NCBI RefSeq assembly: GCF_014805525.1
Contig: NZ_JACFSZ010000001.1
Span: forward strand, 186,001-250,000
Source: Rhabdothermincola sediminis
GTDB lineage: Bacteria; Actinomycetota; Acidimicrobiia; Acidimicrobiales; Acidimicrobilacustridaceae
DNA length: 64,000 bases
Direction: 5' to 3'
The translations under genes and the position numbers were made by a program. Position 1 is the stretch's first letter. Each line of letters starts with the position of its first letter. The notes below the pieces were generated by a model that had not been told where the DNA came from, searched no databases, and saw only the letters and a program-made list of their open reading frames with translations. Shown piece after piece: positions 41,779 through 50,220 of the stretch.

Positions 41779-43968
41779 GTGGTTCTGGGGCTGGGGACAG
41801 GCTGGCTCGGCGCGCTCGCGGTGGCACCGGTCTGCCTGGGTGTGGGTCTGGCGTGCGGATGGGCGCTGCGAGCACGCCGTGGCGCCGACCCGAGCCGGGC
41901 CCACCCCCCACCTGTCGACCGCCGATTCCACCTCCTCGCGGACGCCGCCCCACTGGCGATCTTCGAGCTCGACCCCACCGGTCGGGTCACCTACGCCAAC
42001 CCCCAGTGGCAGCGGCTCGGCGGCGCCGGCGCCACCCCGGAGGCGGCGTCGGCGGACGTGTGGGCCGCGGTGCACCCCGACGACCGGGCGGCGATGGCCG
42101 GCCGGTGGGCCAAGGCCCTACGCGACGGGACGGCGTTCCGGGCCCGGTTCCGCATCCTGGACCCCGACGGGCACGTCTGCTGGGTGCTCGGGCAGACCTC
42201 GCCGGTCCGCCACCCGAGCGGCGTCGCCGTGGGCCACGTGGGGACCGTGCTCGAGGTCACCGACCTGGTGGAGGCCCGCCAGAACCTGCTGCGTTTCCAC
42301 GCCATCATCGAGAGCACCACGGACTACGTGGGGGTGGTGGACGGCACGGGGCGCCTCGTCTACCTGAACCAGGCGGCCCGGGAGACCCTGGGGCTCGACG
42401 GCGACACGGACCTCGCCACCGTCGACGTGCGCGCCTTCTACACCTCGGAGTCGTGGCGGGTCGTGGAGTCCAGCGTGATGCCCGCGGTCTCGCGTGGCGA
42501 GGTGTGGCGCGGCGAGCTGGCGTTGCGCACCCCCGGGAGGCGTGATCCGGTGCCGGTCTCGAACGTGGTGCTCGCCCACCGTTCGCCGACCGGTGACGTG
42601 GAGTTCGTGGCTTCCATCGCCCGCGACACGAGCGAGCAGAAGCAGCTCGAGGCCCGGCTGCACCACCAGGCGGAGCACGACCAGCTCACCGGTCTCCCGA
42701 ACCGGGCGCCGCTGCTCGACTGGCTGGGAGAGGCGCTGCAGGTGCCGGCAGGCGGTTCGGTGGCGGTGCTGTTCCTCGACATCGACCGATTCAAGGTGGT
42801 CAACGACAGCCTCGGTCACGAAGCGGGCGACCGGCTGCTGGTCTCGGTGGCCCGGCGGCTGGCCAGCGCCACCCGACCCCAGGACCGGGTGGCGCGCTTC
42901 GGCGGTGACGAGTTCGTCGTGGTGTGCGTCGGAGTGGCCGATCAGCACACCGCCCTCGAGTTGGCGAACCGGGTCCGGCGCGAGGTGGGCGGGCGGTTCG
43001 CGCTCGGCGACGACGAGGTGTTCGTCACGGTGTCGATCGGGGTGGCGCTCGGCTCGCCCGGTGCGTCGGCCGAAGAGTTGCTCCGCGATGCCGATGCCGC
43101 GATGTACGAAGCGAAGGCACTGGGGCGCGATCGGGTGCAGCTGTTCAACATCGACGTGCGCGAGCGGGTGGTGGAGCGCCTCGACGTGGAGCAGGCGCTG
43201 CGCTACGCGCTCGAGCGCGACGAGGTGTGCCTCGTCTACCAGCCGATCATCGACCTGGCCACCGATGAGGTGCGCGGCGCCGAAGCGCTCGTGCGCTGGC
43301 GGCACCCCGAGCGCGGGCTTCTCCTGCCGGCGCAGTTCCTGCGGGTGGCGGAGGAGACCGGCTACATCGTGGAGCTCGGTCGGTGGATTCTCACCACGGC
43401 CTGCCAGGTGGCGCGGGAGGTGCTGGTCGACCCGTCGACGGGTGAGCCGCTACCGCTGTTCGTCAACCTTTCACCGCGCCAACTCGCCGACGACCGGCTG
43501 GTGTCAACGGTGCGGGAGGTGGTGCGCGACACCGGCATCGAACCCGGCGTGCTGCACTTCGAGATCACCGAGAACGCGCTCATGGCCGACGCGGAGACCA
43601 CCAGCTCGACCCTGCGGGCACTCCGGGAGCTCGGCGTTCGCCTGGCGCTCGACGACTTCGGCACCGGTCACTCGTCGCTCGCCTACCTGAAGACCTTCCC
43701 GGTGGAGGTGCTCAAGATCGACCAGACCTTCATCGAGGGCCTGGGTCGTGACGCGGGTGATCAGGCGATCACCGGGGCGATCGTGAACGTGGCCCGCATG
43801 CTCGGGCTGTCCACGGTGGCCGAAGGGGTGGAGACCGCCGATCAGGCTGCTGCGCTCGCGGCGCTGGGATGCGACCTCGGGCAGGGCTACCACTTCGCCC
43901 GGCCGATGGACGCCGCCGCGCTGGCCGAGCTGATCGGCCCGGCCGAGATCGACCTTACCGGCCCCTGA
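41779..43968 (+). CDS. PAS-PAS-GGDEF-EAL cyclic-di-GMP signalling protein
   Basis: 729 residues: a short N-terminal TM helix (VVLGLGTGWLGALAVAPVCL), two PAS domains (about 40-165 and 175-295), a GGDEF domain (about 300-460) with an intact FGGDEFV at residues ~374-380, and an EAL domain (about 475-725) with GAEALVRW, NLSPRQL, DDFGTGHSS and KIDQTFIEGL. Both the diguanylate-cyclase and phosphodiesterase motifs look competent. PAS domains suggest control by a small ligand or redox/oxygen. It has a leaderless promoter and no partner gene adjacent. Confidence 0.92.
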   Translation: MVLGLGTGWLGALAVAPVCLGVGLACGWALRARRGADPSRAHPPPVDRRFHLLADAAPLAIFELDPTGRVTYANPQWQRLGGAGATPEAASADVWAAVHPDDRAAMAGRWAKALRDGTAFRARFRILDPDGHVCWVLGQTSPVRHPSGVAVGHVGTVLEVTDLVEARQNLLRFHAIIESTTDYVGVVDGTGRLVYLNQAARETLGLDGDTDLATVDVRAFYTSESWRVVESSVMPAVSRGEVWRGELALRTPGRRDPVPVSNVVLAHRSPTGDVEFVASIARDTSEQKQLEARLHHQAEHDQLTGLPNRAPLLDWLGEALQVPAGGSVAVLFLDIDRFKVVNDSLGHEAGDRLLVSVARRLASATRPQDRVARFGGDEFVVVCVGVADQHTALELANRVRREVGGRFALGDDEVFVTVSIGVALGSPGASAEELLRDADAAMYEAKALGRDRVQLFNIDVRERVVERLDVEQALRYALERDEVCLVYQPIIDLATDEVRGAEALVRWRHPERGLLLPAQFLRVAEETGYIVELGRWILTTACQVAREVLVDPSTGEPLPLFVNLSPRQLADDRLVSTVREVVRDTGIEPGVLHFEITENALMADAETTSSTLRALRELGVRLALDDFGTGHSSLAYLKTFPVEVLKIDQTFIEGLGRDAGDQAITGAIVNVARMLGLSTVAEGVETADQAAALAALGCDLGQGYHFARPMDAAALAELIGPAEIDLTGP

Positions 43969-44004
43969 GACGACCGGCATCGGCGCTGGCGGCCAGCGGG
44001 CTGG

Positions 44005-44838
44005 TCACCAGCCTCGGAACTGCGGGTCTCGGCGCTCCACGAAGCTGGCCACCCCCTCCTGAGCGTCGTGGGTGCCCATGTTCAGCTCCTGGGCCACCGC
44101 TTCGTCGTCGAAGGCCGCCGCCCGGTCCGACTCCAGCGACCGGTTCACCAGCCACTTGGTGAGGGCGATCGAGCGGGTGGGTCCCGCCGCCAGCCGGCCG
44201 GCCCATTCGGTCGCCACTTCCTCGAGGCGGTCGTCGTCCACGACCAGGTTCACCAACCCGAGGGCCGCGGCCCGCTCGGCCGGCAACGAGTCGCCGAAGA
44301 ACATCAGCTCCTTGGTCTCGTGCAGGCCGATCAGCCGGGGCAGCAGGTAGGCGCCGCCGCCGTCGGGCACCAGCCCCCGCCGCACGAACACCTCGATGAA
44401 CCGGGCGCTGCGCGCGGCCAGCACCAGATCGCAGGCGAGGGCCATGTGCGCACCGATGCCCGCGGCGGTGCCGTTCACCGCCGCGATGACGGGCTTCTCG
44501 CAGTCGAGGATGGCGGCGATCAACCGCTGCGCCCCGATGCGCAGCATCCGGCTCACGTCACCGACCGCCCGCTCGGGCGCGCCTGCCGGCCGGGCGGGGG
44601 AGGCGGCCTGCCCACCGCCGCGGAGGTCGGCGCCCGTGCAGAAGCCCTTGCCCGTGGCGGTGAGCACCACGGCCCGAGTGGCCAGGTCGGCGCCGGCCTC
44701 GGCGAGGAGGTCGATCACCCGGTTGCGCTGATCGGGGGTGATGGCGTTGTGTGCCTCGGGGCGGTTCAGCGTGATCCAGGCCACGCCGTCCTGGCAGCGG
44801 AACAGCACCTGCTCATCGAGTGGTCGATCGTTGCTCAT
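44005..44838 (-). CDS. Enoyl-CoA hydratase/isomerase family protein
   Basis: 277 residues of the crotonase fold: ITLNRPEAHNAIT, the oxyanion-hole segment GKGFCTGADLRGGG, AAVNGTAAGIGAHMALACDLVLA, and RRGLVPDGGGAYLLPRLIG. The catalytic Glu positions appear altered to give LVPDGGG (Asp after Pro), as in many carnitine-racemase-like or isomerase members, so hydratase activity is uncertain. ATG 44838 is preceded by GGAG. It is divergent from the DUF35 gene and shares its promoter region. Confidence 0.88.
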   Translation of the reverse strand: MSNDRPLDEQVLFRCQDGVAWITLNRPEAHNAITPDQRNRVIDLLAEAGADLATRAVVLTATGKGFCTGADLRGGGQAASPARPAGAPERAVGDVSRMLRIGAQRLIAAILDCEKPVIAAVNGTAAGIGAHMALACDLVLAARSARFIEVFVRRGLVPDGGGAYLLPRLIGLHETKELMFFGDSLPAERAAALGLVNLVVDDDRLEEVATEWAGRLAAGPTRSIALTKWLVNRSLESDRAAAFDDEAVAQELNMGTHDAQEGVASFVERRDPQFRGW

Positions 44839-44877
44839 CGGTCTCCGTTCACGGCTCGGGGGGCGCGATGGCGAGCG

Positions 44878-44887
44878 AGTGTAGGGT
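44878..44887. promoter_or_regulatory. Bidirectional promoter core, enoyl-CoA hydratase / DUF35
   Basis: AGTGTAGGGT contains TACACT on the minus strand (44883-44878, ~39-base leader to the hydratase) and TAGGGT on the plus strand (44882-44887, 7 bases before ATG 44895). The hexamers share the central TA. Confidence 0.5.
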
Positions 44888-44894
44888 TCCGGCC

Positions 44895-45302
44895 ATGGCG
44901 TCACCCAGGTTCGACCTGCCCACGATCGAGAGCGACACTCGCCCGTTCTGGGACGCGGTGCGCGAGGGCAAGCTGCTGTTGCGGAGCTGCAACCGCTGCG
45001 GTGCGGTCCACTACTACCCCCGCCCCTTCTGCCCGTCGTGTTGGAGCGAGGACGTCACCTGGGTCGAGGCGAGTGGCCGGGGCACCGTGTACACGTACTC
45101 GACCGTCTACCGCAACGACCTGCCGCCGTTCAACGAGCAGCTCCCCTACGTCGTGGCCATCGTCGAGCTGGAGGAGGGGCCGCGCATGATGACCCGGCTG
45201 GTCGACACCGACGGCGTGGAGCTCGCGGTGGGCATGCCCGTGATCGCCGACTTCACCGCCCTCACGGACGACGTGTCGATCGTCGTGTTCCGCCCGGCTT
45301 GA
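44895..45302 (+). CDS. DUF35 zinc-ribbon/OB-fold acyl-CoA-associated protein
   Basis: 135 residues. The N-terminal helix plus rubredoxin-like zinc ribbon is LLRSCNRCGAVHYYPRPFCPSC (four Cys, read as CNRC and CPSC), followed by an OB-fold (GRGTVYTYSTVYR, LPYVVAIVELEEGPRM). Such proteins partner thiolases or MaoC-like hydratases in lipid or steroid side-chain degradation. No thiolase is adjacent, but an enoyl-CoA hydratase is divergent. The ATG is supported by a leaderless -10. It is followed after 10 bases by an epimerase. Confidence 0.88.
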   Translation: MASPRFDLPTIESDTRPFWDAVREGKLLLRSCNRCGAVHYYPRPFCPSCWSEDVTWVEASGRGTVYTYSTVYRNDLPPFNEQLPYVVAIVELEEGPRMMTRLVDTDGVELAVGMPVIADFTALTDDVSIVVFRPA

Positions 45303-45312
45303 CGGGCTGGCC

Positions 45313-46344
45313 GTGCGCGCCCTGGTGACCGGCGCCACCGGGTTCCTCGGCAGTCATCTGGCGAGGGCGCTGGTGGAGCGAGGCGACGAGGTTCGGGTTC
45401 TGGTGCGCCCCTCGAGCGATCGCCGGCGGCTGGCGGGCCTCCCGGTCGAGGAAGCGATCGGCGACGTCACCGACCCCGGGCCCGTCGCCAGCGCGCTCGA
45501 CGGCGTCGATGCGGTGTTCCACTGCGCGGCCTACGTGGAGCTCGGGGCGCGCGACCCCGGGCGGATGCAGCAGGTGAACGTCGAGGGCACGCGCCACGTG
45601 CTCGACGCGGCTGGCGCCTCCGGTGCGCTGGTGGTGCACGTCAGCTCGGTGGCCGCGCTGGGACCGACGGGACGCGACCCGGTCGACGAATCGTGGTGGA
45701 ACCCGGAGGTACCGTCGGTGGCCTACGAGCGAACCAAGCGTGAGGCGCACCTGCTGGCCCGGGTCCGGGCCGAGCAGGGGGCACGGGTGCGCATCGGCAT
45801 CCCCGGTGGCATCTACGGGGCCGACGACGACAGTGAGATGGCCAAGCTCATCCGCACCTTCGTGACCTATCCGACCCCGGTCGGCTACATGCCGGAGCTG
45901 GTGCAGTCGCTGGTGAACGTCGACGACTGTGCGGAGGGCCTGGTGCGGATCGCCGAGCGGGGCGAGGACGGCCGGGAGTACCTGCTCTGCGCGGACGCAG
46001 TCACGTTCCGGGAGTGGTTTCGGTTGATCGCGGCCGGTGCGGGTCGCCGCCCGCCGGTCGCCTACCTCCCGACCGGCCTGGTGCGCTGGTCCAGCTCGCC
46101 GGCCGCCACGCTGGCCCGCTGGCTGGGCGGGAACCCGGGCCTGGTCACCGACACCATCGCGCTGGCCACCCGCCACCAGGCGTTCTCGGGAGCGCGGGCC
46201 CGGGCCGAGCTGGGTTGGGAGCCGCGGCCGCTGGCGGTGGGCATGGCCGAGATGGCGGAGGTCCTCAAGCGGGAGCACGAGCGCGAGCGCGCGGCGCGTC
46301 GAGCGGCTCGCGAGCGGGCCCGCGCCGCGCGCCGCACACCCTGA
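45313..46344 (+). CDS. NAD-dependent epimerase/dehydratase (extended SDR)
   Basis: 343 residues. VTGATGFLGSHLARALVERG is the N-terminal NAD(P) motif; SSVAALGPTG (Ser), YERTKREAHLLA (Tyr-x-x-x-Lys) form the active site. A dihydroflavonol-reductase/3-beta-HSD-like arrangement is likely. The C-terminal ~40 residues are an Arg/Glu/Ala-rich helix. GTG 45313 lies 10 bases after the DUF35 stop, so the two are probably co-transcribed; a sterol or polyketide-like substrate is possible but not shown. Confidence 0.87.
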   Translation: MRALVTGATGFLGSHLARALVERGDEVRVLVRPSSDRRRLAGLPVEEAIGDVTDPGPVASALDGVDAVFHCAAYVELGARDPGRMQQVNVEGTRHVLDAAGASGALVVHVSSVAALGPTGRDPVDESWWNPEVPSVAYERTKREAHLLARVRAEQGARVRIGIPGGIYGADDDSEMAKLIRTFVTYPTPVGYMPELVQSLVNVDDCAEGLVRIAERGEDGREYLLCADAVTFREWFRLIAAGAGRRPPVAYLPTGLVRWSSSPAATLARWLGGNPGLVTDTIALATRHQAFSGARARAELGWEPRPLAVGMAEMAEVLKREHERERAARRAARERARAARRTP

Positions 46345-46372
46345 CCGCACCAGGGGAGCGGGTGGTGTCGCA

Positions 46373-46942
46373 TCAGGCGCGGCGACCGAGAAGCGCCAGG
46401 AGCTTGGTCTGCAGGTCGGCGTCGTCGGGCACCGGCACCCGGGTCCCGAAGTAGCCGCTCGCCGCCAGGGCATCGGCCTGCGGTTCGACGTCCGCGTAGC
46501 AGGCCTCGACCAGTCTGGGGTCGATGCGGGTGTCCTGCCCGGTGGCCCTCGCCACGTCCCAACCGTGCACCACCACGTCGACCAGGCGGTGCCCGGCGAA
46601 CACCGCGCCGGGAACCGGACCGTAGGAGACCGCCACCGGGCGTTCCATGGCGCCAGGCTCTCGGAACGCCGCGGCCGCTTCCGCTGCTGAGCGGTCGTAG
46701 GCCCCGAGGGGGTCGTCGCCGAGCTGGTCCCCGTCGAAGCGCGAGCCGACCTCCTCGATGGTCTGGCCGTCCACCAGGGGCCGGACCCAGAGGTTCTCGG
46801 CCACGATGTGGTTCACGAGCTGCCGCACGTCCCACTCCGTGCAGGGCGTGGGGTCGTGCCAGCGCTGATCGCCGATGCCGGCGATCAGCGCTCGGGTGTG
46901 CTCGAGGGCCTGGGTGTGCAGCTCGGGTAGGTCTTCGACCAT
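46373..46942 (-). CDS. TIGR03086-like metal-binding protein (DinB/mycothiol maleylpyruvate isomerase fold)
   Basis: 189 residues. The N-terminal ELHTQALEHTRALIAGIGDQRWHDPTPCTEWDVRQLVNHIVAEN (read in part as TPCTEWDVRQLVNHIV) is the metal-binding motif of the actinobacterial TIGR03086 family. A distal HGWDVARATG supplies the further His. Related members use mycothiol as cofactor; the substrate is unknown. ATG 46942 has AGGAG upstream. It is divergent from the desaturase, whose operator lies ~105 bases away. Confidence 0.85.
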   Translation of the reverse strand: MVEDLPELHTQALEHTRALIAGIGDQRWHDPTPCTEWDVRQLVNHIVAENLWVRPLVDGQTIEEVGSRFDGDQLGDDPLGAYDRSAAEAAAAFREPGAMERPVAVSYGPVPGAVFAGHRLVDVVVHGWDVARATGQDTRIDPRLVEACYADVEPQADALAASGYFGTRVPVPDDADLQTKLLALLGRRA

Positions 46943-47048
46943 GGCGGTCTCCTTCCGTGGTCCCGGCTCCCCCTCTGGACGCCGGGCGGCGCCAGCGCCG
47001 TCCCGAGCGTGCCACACGACACAGCAGATCGCCGCGGTCACCCGTGCC

Positions 47049-47069
47049 TACCTACTGGTCGGTAGGGTA
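47049..47069. promoter_or_regulatory. TetR-type palindromic operator over the desaturase promoter
   Basis: CCTAC-TGGTCG-GTAGG (47051-47066) within TACCTAC...GTAGGGTA is a near-perfect palindrome like actinobacterial TetR-family operators. It overlaps a TAGGGT -10 (47063-47068), so binding would repress. The regulator gene is not in the window. Confidence 0.6.
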
Positions 47070-47134
47070 AGTTCAGCCGTGCCGGGCGCGGGCCGATGGT
47101 TCGCAGGTTCGGTGGCCCCCCAGAGAAGGACCGG

Positions 47135-48328
47135 ATGCATCCGATGGAGACCCTCCCCCCGTCCCCTGCCGTCGACGACCTAGCGACCACGACCGTCGCC
47201 CCGGCTTCGCGCCGCTTCCGCCGCACGGCCTACGAACGGCCCGCCGACGAGCGAGTGAACAAGGTCGCCTCCATCCCGTTCGCGCTGATCCACGTGCTGG
47301 CGATCGCCGGCGTCGTGGTGTTCGGGGTGACGCCGAAGGCCTTGGCGCTGTTCGTCACCTTGTACGTGGCCCGGATCTGGTTCATCACCGCGGGTTACCA
47401 CCGCTACTTCTCCCACCGCAGCTTCCGCACCAACCGCGTGTTCCAGTTCGTACTGGCGTTCGGCGGGGCGTCGGCGGCGCAGAAGGGGCCGCTGTGGTGG
47501 GCGTCGCATCATCGTGAGCACCACCGCTACTCCGACAGCGAGCAGGACGTGCACTCCCCGCTGCGCGGCTTCTGGTGGAGCCACGTCGGGTGGATCCTGT
47601 GCGACAAGTACAAGGACACCAAGACCGACCGCATCCGCGACTTCGCCAAGTACCCGGAGCTGCGCTTCCTCGATCGCCACGACTGGATCCCGCCCTGGAC
47701 GCTGGGCATCGCGTCGTACCTCATCGCCGGCTGGCCCGGTCTGTTCACCGGGTTCTTCCTATCGACGGTGGTGCTCTGGCACAACACGTTCATGATCAAC
47801 TCGGTGGCCCACGTCTTCGGCCGCCGCCGGTACGCCACCGAGGACACCAGCCGCAACAACCTCCTGCTGGCGCTCACCACCTTCGGCGAGGGTTGGCACA
47901 ACAACCACCACTACTTCCAGGCCTCGGCCCGCAACGGTTTCTTCTGGTGGGAGGTGGACATCACCTACTACGTGTTGCGGATGCTGAGTTGGGTCGGGTT
48001 GGTGCGAGACCTCAAGGTCCCGAGCGAGCACGTGCTCTACAGCAACTGGGTGAAGGACGGCTCGTTCGACATCGGCATGTTCCGCTCCAACTGGGCCAAG
48101 GCCGCCGCCGCGGTGTCGAACACCCAGGCCGCCCTCGGCACGCGGGTGCGCAAGCGCACGGCGATGGCCGGCGAGGCGCTCTCCCACGGGCGGGAGGCGG
48201 CCGCGGCGTCGGTGCAGGCGAAGAAGCAGGCGCTGGAGGACTTCGTCCACGGTTCGCTGCAATCCGCGGAGGAGCTGGCCCGCCTCACCCGGCGCAGCCA
48301 GCGCGAGCTCGGTCTCACCGAGAGCTGA
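47135..48328 (+). CDS. Membrane acyl-CoA/acyl-lipid delta-9-type fatty acid desaturase
   Basis: 397 residues. The three His boxes of the di-iron desaturases are present: HRYFSH, HREHHRYSD and HNNHH, within four hydrophobic segments (IPFALIHVLAIAGVVVFG, LFVTLYVARIWFI, LGIASYLIAGWPGLFTGFFL among them). The body ends by about residue 300. A ~90-residue Ala/Lys/Arg-rich helical tail follows. Family relatives introduce a cis double bond into palmitoyl/stearoyl chains. ATG 47135 has AAGGA upstream; ATG 47144 is possible. It is controlled by the palindrome at 47049-47069, leaving a ~60-base leader. Confidence 0.92.
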   Translation: MHPMETLPPSPAVDDLATTTVAPASRRFRRTAYERPADERVNKVASIPFALIHVLAIAGVVVFGVTPKALALFVTLYVARIWFITAGYHRYFSHRSFRTNRVFQFVLAFGGASAAQKGPLWWASHHREHHRYSDSEQDVHSPLRGFWWSHVGWILCDKYKDTKTDRIRDFAKYPELRFLDRHDWIPPWTLGIASYLIAGWPGLFTGFFLSTVVLWHNTFMINSVAHVFGRRRYATEDTSRNNLLLALTTFGEGWHNNHHYFQASARNGFFWWEVDITYYVLRMLSWVGLVRDLKVPSEHVLYSNWVKDGSFDIGMFRSNWAKAAAAVSNTQAALGTRVRKRTAMAGEALSHGREAAAASVQAKKQALEDFVHGSLQSAEELARLTRRSQRELGLTES

Positions 48329-48334
48329 CCGGGA

Positions 48335-48340
48335 TAGGGT
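48335..48340 (+). promoter_or_regulatory. -10 hexamer for the following membrane-protein gene
   Basis: TAGGGT ends 7 bases before GTG 48348. Confidence 0.45.
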
Positions 48341-48347
48341 CAGCGTG

Positions 48348-48941
48348 GTGAGCGAGCCACGCTGGGCTGTCTCTGAGCGAGCACGTCGGGGCTACGACCG
48401 GGCGATCGACGTGCTGGAGCGGGCGGTGCCGCTGGCTCGGGCCGCGCTCACGATCGTGCAGGCGTGCGCGGCGGTCGTGGCCCTCTCGGCGGTGGCCGTG
48501 GTCGTGGTGGTCGTGGCCCATGATCCTCCCGGCACGTGGCAGACGTGGTTGGCCACGGCGTTGCTGGTGATGGTGCTCGCCATCGCGCCGCTCGTGTTGT
48601 GGTTCTTTGCCGCCCTGTTGCGCGAGGTGCTGGCGCTCCCGGCGCAGCTGCGGGCGCTGCCCGATGTGGGCTCCCGCTACGCCCGGGAGCTGGCGATGCT
48701 GGTGAGCGAGGCCGCAGGCCCGGGTGGGAGGGTGCGGCTGCGGAGCCTTCCCGGTGACTCGGTTCGCCTGGCCCGCCTGCTACTGCGGCTGCGCGACGAC
48801 CTCCCGGCTTCGGGGGCGCTGCTGGCGTTGGTGCGGGTGCCGATGCTGGTGGCGGTCGCGGCCGCGTTCGTCGTCGGCGTGCTCCAGGTGCTTCTGGCGC
48901 CGGTGATCGTGCTGTCGATCCTCGCTGCCCGCACGCTCTGA
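48348..48941 (+). CDS. Unknown membrane protein
   Basis: 197 residues, not recognised. A ~35-residue N-terminus is followed by two close TM helices (about 37-60, Ala/Val-only, and 68-92). A ~70-residue Leu/Arg-rich amphipathic stretch comes next (LPAQLRALPDVGSRYARELAML, read in part), then a C-terminal hydrophobic helix pair (about 160-195). No Cys, His clusters or signal peptide. GTG 48348 was chosen for -10 spacing. It lies 20 bases after the desaturase stop. Confidence 0.65.
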   Translation: MSEPRWAVSERARRGYDRAIDVLERAVPLARAALTIVQACAAVVALSAVAVVVVVVAHDPPGTWQTWLATALLVMVLAIAPLVLWFFAALLREVLALPAQLRALPDVGSRYARELAMLVSEAAGPGGRVRLRSLPGDSVRLARLLLRLRDDLPASGALLALVRVPMLVAVAAAFVVGVLQVLLAPVIVLSILAARTL

Positions 48942-49022
48942 CAGGCGGCTCCGCACCGGCGGTGCTCGATCGGCGCGCTCGATCGGGACTCGCCGTCGTG
49001 GCGGCGGGCGGCCGAGCGCGGG

Positions 49023-50000
49023 TCAGTCTCGGAGGGCGCGGAGCTTCTCGGGACGGTGGATGGCGTTGACGAGCCGCACGGTGCCCGACTTGGAGCGCAT
49101 GACCAGCGACTGGGTGGTGGCTGTGCCTCTGCTGAACCGGACGCCTCGCAGCAGGTCGCCGTCGGTGATACCGGTGGCGGCGAAGAAGCAGTTGTCGCCC
49201 GCCACCAGGTCGTCGGTGTCGAGCACCGCGTCGAGGTCGTAGCCGGCGTCGATGGCGGCCTCGCGCTCCTCGTCGTTCCGGGGCCACAGCCGCCCCTGGA
49301 GCTGGCCTCCCATGCACTTGAGGGCGGCGGCGGCGATGACCCCCTCGGGGGTGCCGCCGATGCCGAAGAGGATGTCGGCGCCGGAGTCGGGCCAGGCCGT
49401 CGAGATGGCCCCGGCCACATCGCCGTCGGGGATCAGGCGGATGCGGGCCCCGGTGGCGCGGACCTCGGCGATGAGGTCGTCGTGGCGGTCACGCTCGAGG
49501 ATCACCGCGGTCACCTCTCGGACCGTCACCCCCTTGGCGTCGGCCACCGCCTCGAGGTTCTCGGTAGGAGACTTGGTGATGTCGATGACGCCCTTGCATT
49601 CGGGGCCGACCGCGATCTTCTCCATGTAGACGCAGGGCCCGGGGTTGAACATCGTGTCCCGCTCGGAGAGCGCGATGACCGACAAGGCGTTGCCTCGCCC
49701 CTTCGAGGTGAGGGTGGTGCCGTCGATGGGGTCGACGGCGATGTCGCACGCCGGAGGGGTGCCGTCGCCGATGCGCTCGCCGTTGTAGAGCATGGGCGCT
49801 TCGTCCTTCTCGCCCTCGCCGATCACGACCACCCCATCCATGGGCACGGTGCCGAGTACGAGGCGCATGGCGTCGACCGCCGCGGCGTCCGCTCCTTCCT
49901 TGTCGCCCGCCCCCACCCAGCGGGCGGCGGCCAGCGCCGCGGCCTCGGTGACCCGGATCAGCTCGAGGGCGATGTTGCGATCAGGAGCGTCTGCAGTCAT
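49023..50000 (-). CDS. glpX: Class II fructose-1,6-bisphosphatase
   Basis: 325 residues. GlpX removes the 1-phosphate of fructose-1,6-bisphosphate in gluconeogenesis. Metal and substrate loops seen: [43 protein letters not shown] (read in part as [13 protein letters not shown]), [38 protein letters not shown] (read as [15 protein letters not shown]). This class replaces FBPase I in actinobacteria. ATG 50000 has TAGGGT 8 bases upstream. Confidence 0.95.
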   Translation of the reverse strand: MTADAPDRNIALELIRVTEAAALAAARWVGAGDKEGADAAAVDAMRLVLGTVPMDGVVVIGEGEKDEAPMLYNGERIGDGTPPACDIAVDPIDGTTLTSKGRGNALSVIALSERDTMFNPGPCVYMEKIAVGPECKGVIDITKSPTENLEAVADAKGVTVREVTAVILERDRHDDLIAEVRATGARIRLIPDGDVAGAISTAWPDSGADILFGIGGTPEGVIAAAALKCMGGQLQGRLWPRNDEEREAAIDAGYDLDAVLDTDDLVAGDNCFFAATGITDGDLLRGVRFSRGTATTQSLVMRSKSGTVRLVNAIHRPEKLRALRD

Positions 50001-50008
50001 GGCGGGTG

Positions 50009-50014
50009 ACCCTA
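50009..50014 (-). promoter_or_regulatory. -10 hexamer for glpX (leaderless type)
   Basis: TAGGGT on the minus strand, 8 bases before ATG 50000. Confidence 0.5.
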
Positions 50015-50208
50015 GTCCGCCCACCGTCGGTGCCAGGACGCCGGGGTGACGGGTTCGCTCCCTCGCGGACACAGGTCTGGACCACCCGGCGCCAACCAGC
50101 ACTCGCAGAGCGGATGGGCCACTCATCGGGGCCCGCCCAGCTCCTCATCGTCGATGCCTGCACGCTCCGAGGGGATCTCCAGTCGGGGAGGCGGTGCCTC
50201 GAGCCTGA

Positions 50209-50214
50209 GATACT
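50209..50214 (+). promoter_or_regulatory. -10 hexamer for the acyl-CoA mutase gene
   Basis: GATACT ends 6 bases before ATG 50221. Confidence 0.45.
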
Positions 50215-50220
50215 GGTCAC

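Noticed and set aside
41298-42545. A plus-strand frame of Gly/Arg-rich sequence over the sua5/GGDEF boundary
   Set aside because: A shadow of two genuine genes; no domain and repetitive Gly-Gly-Ala composition.
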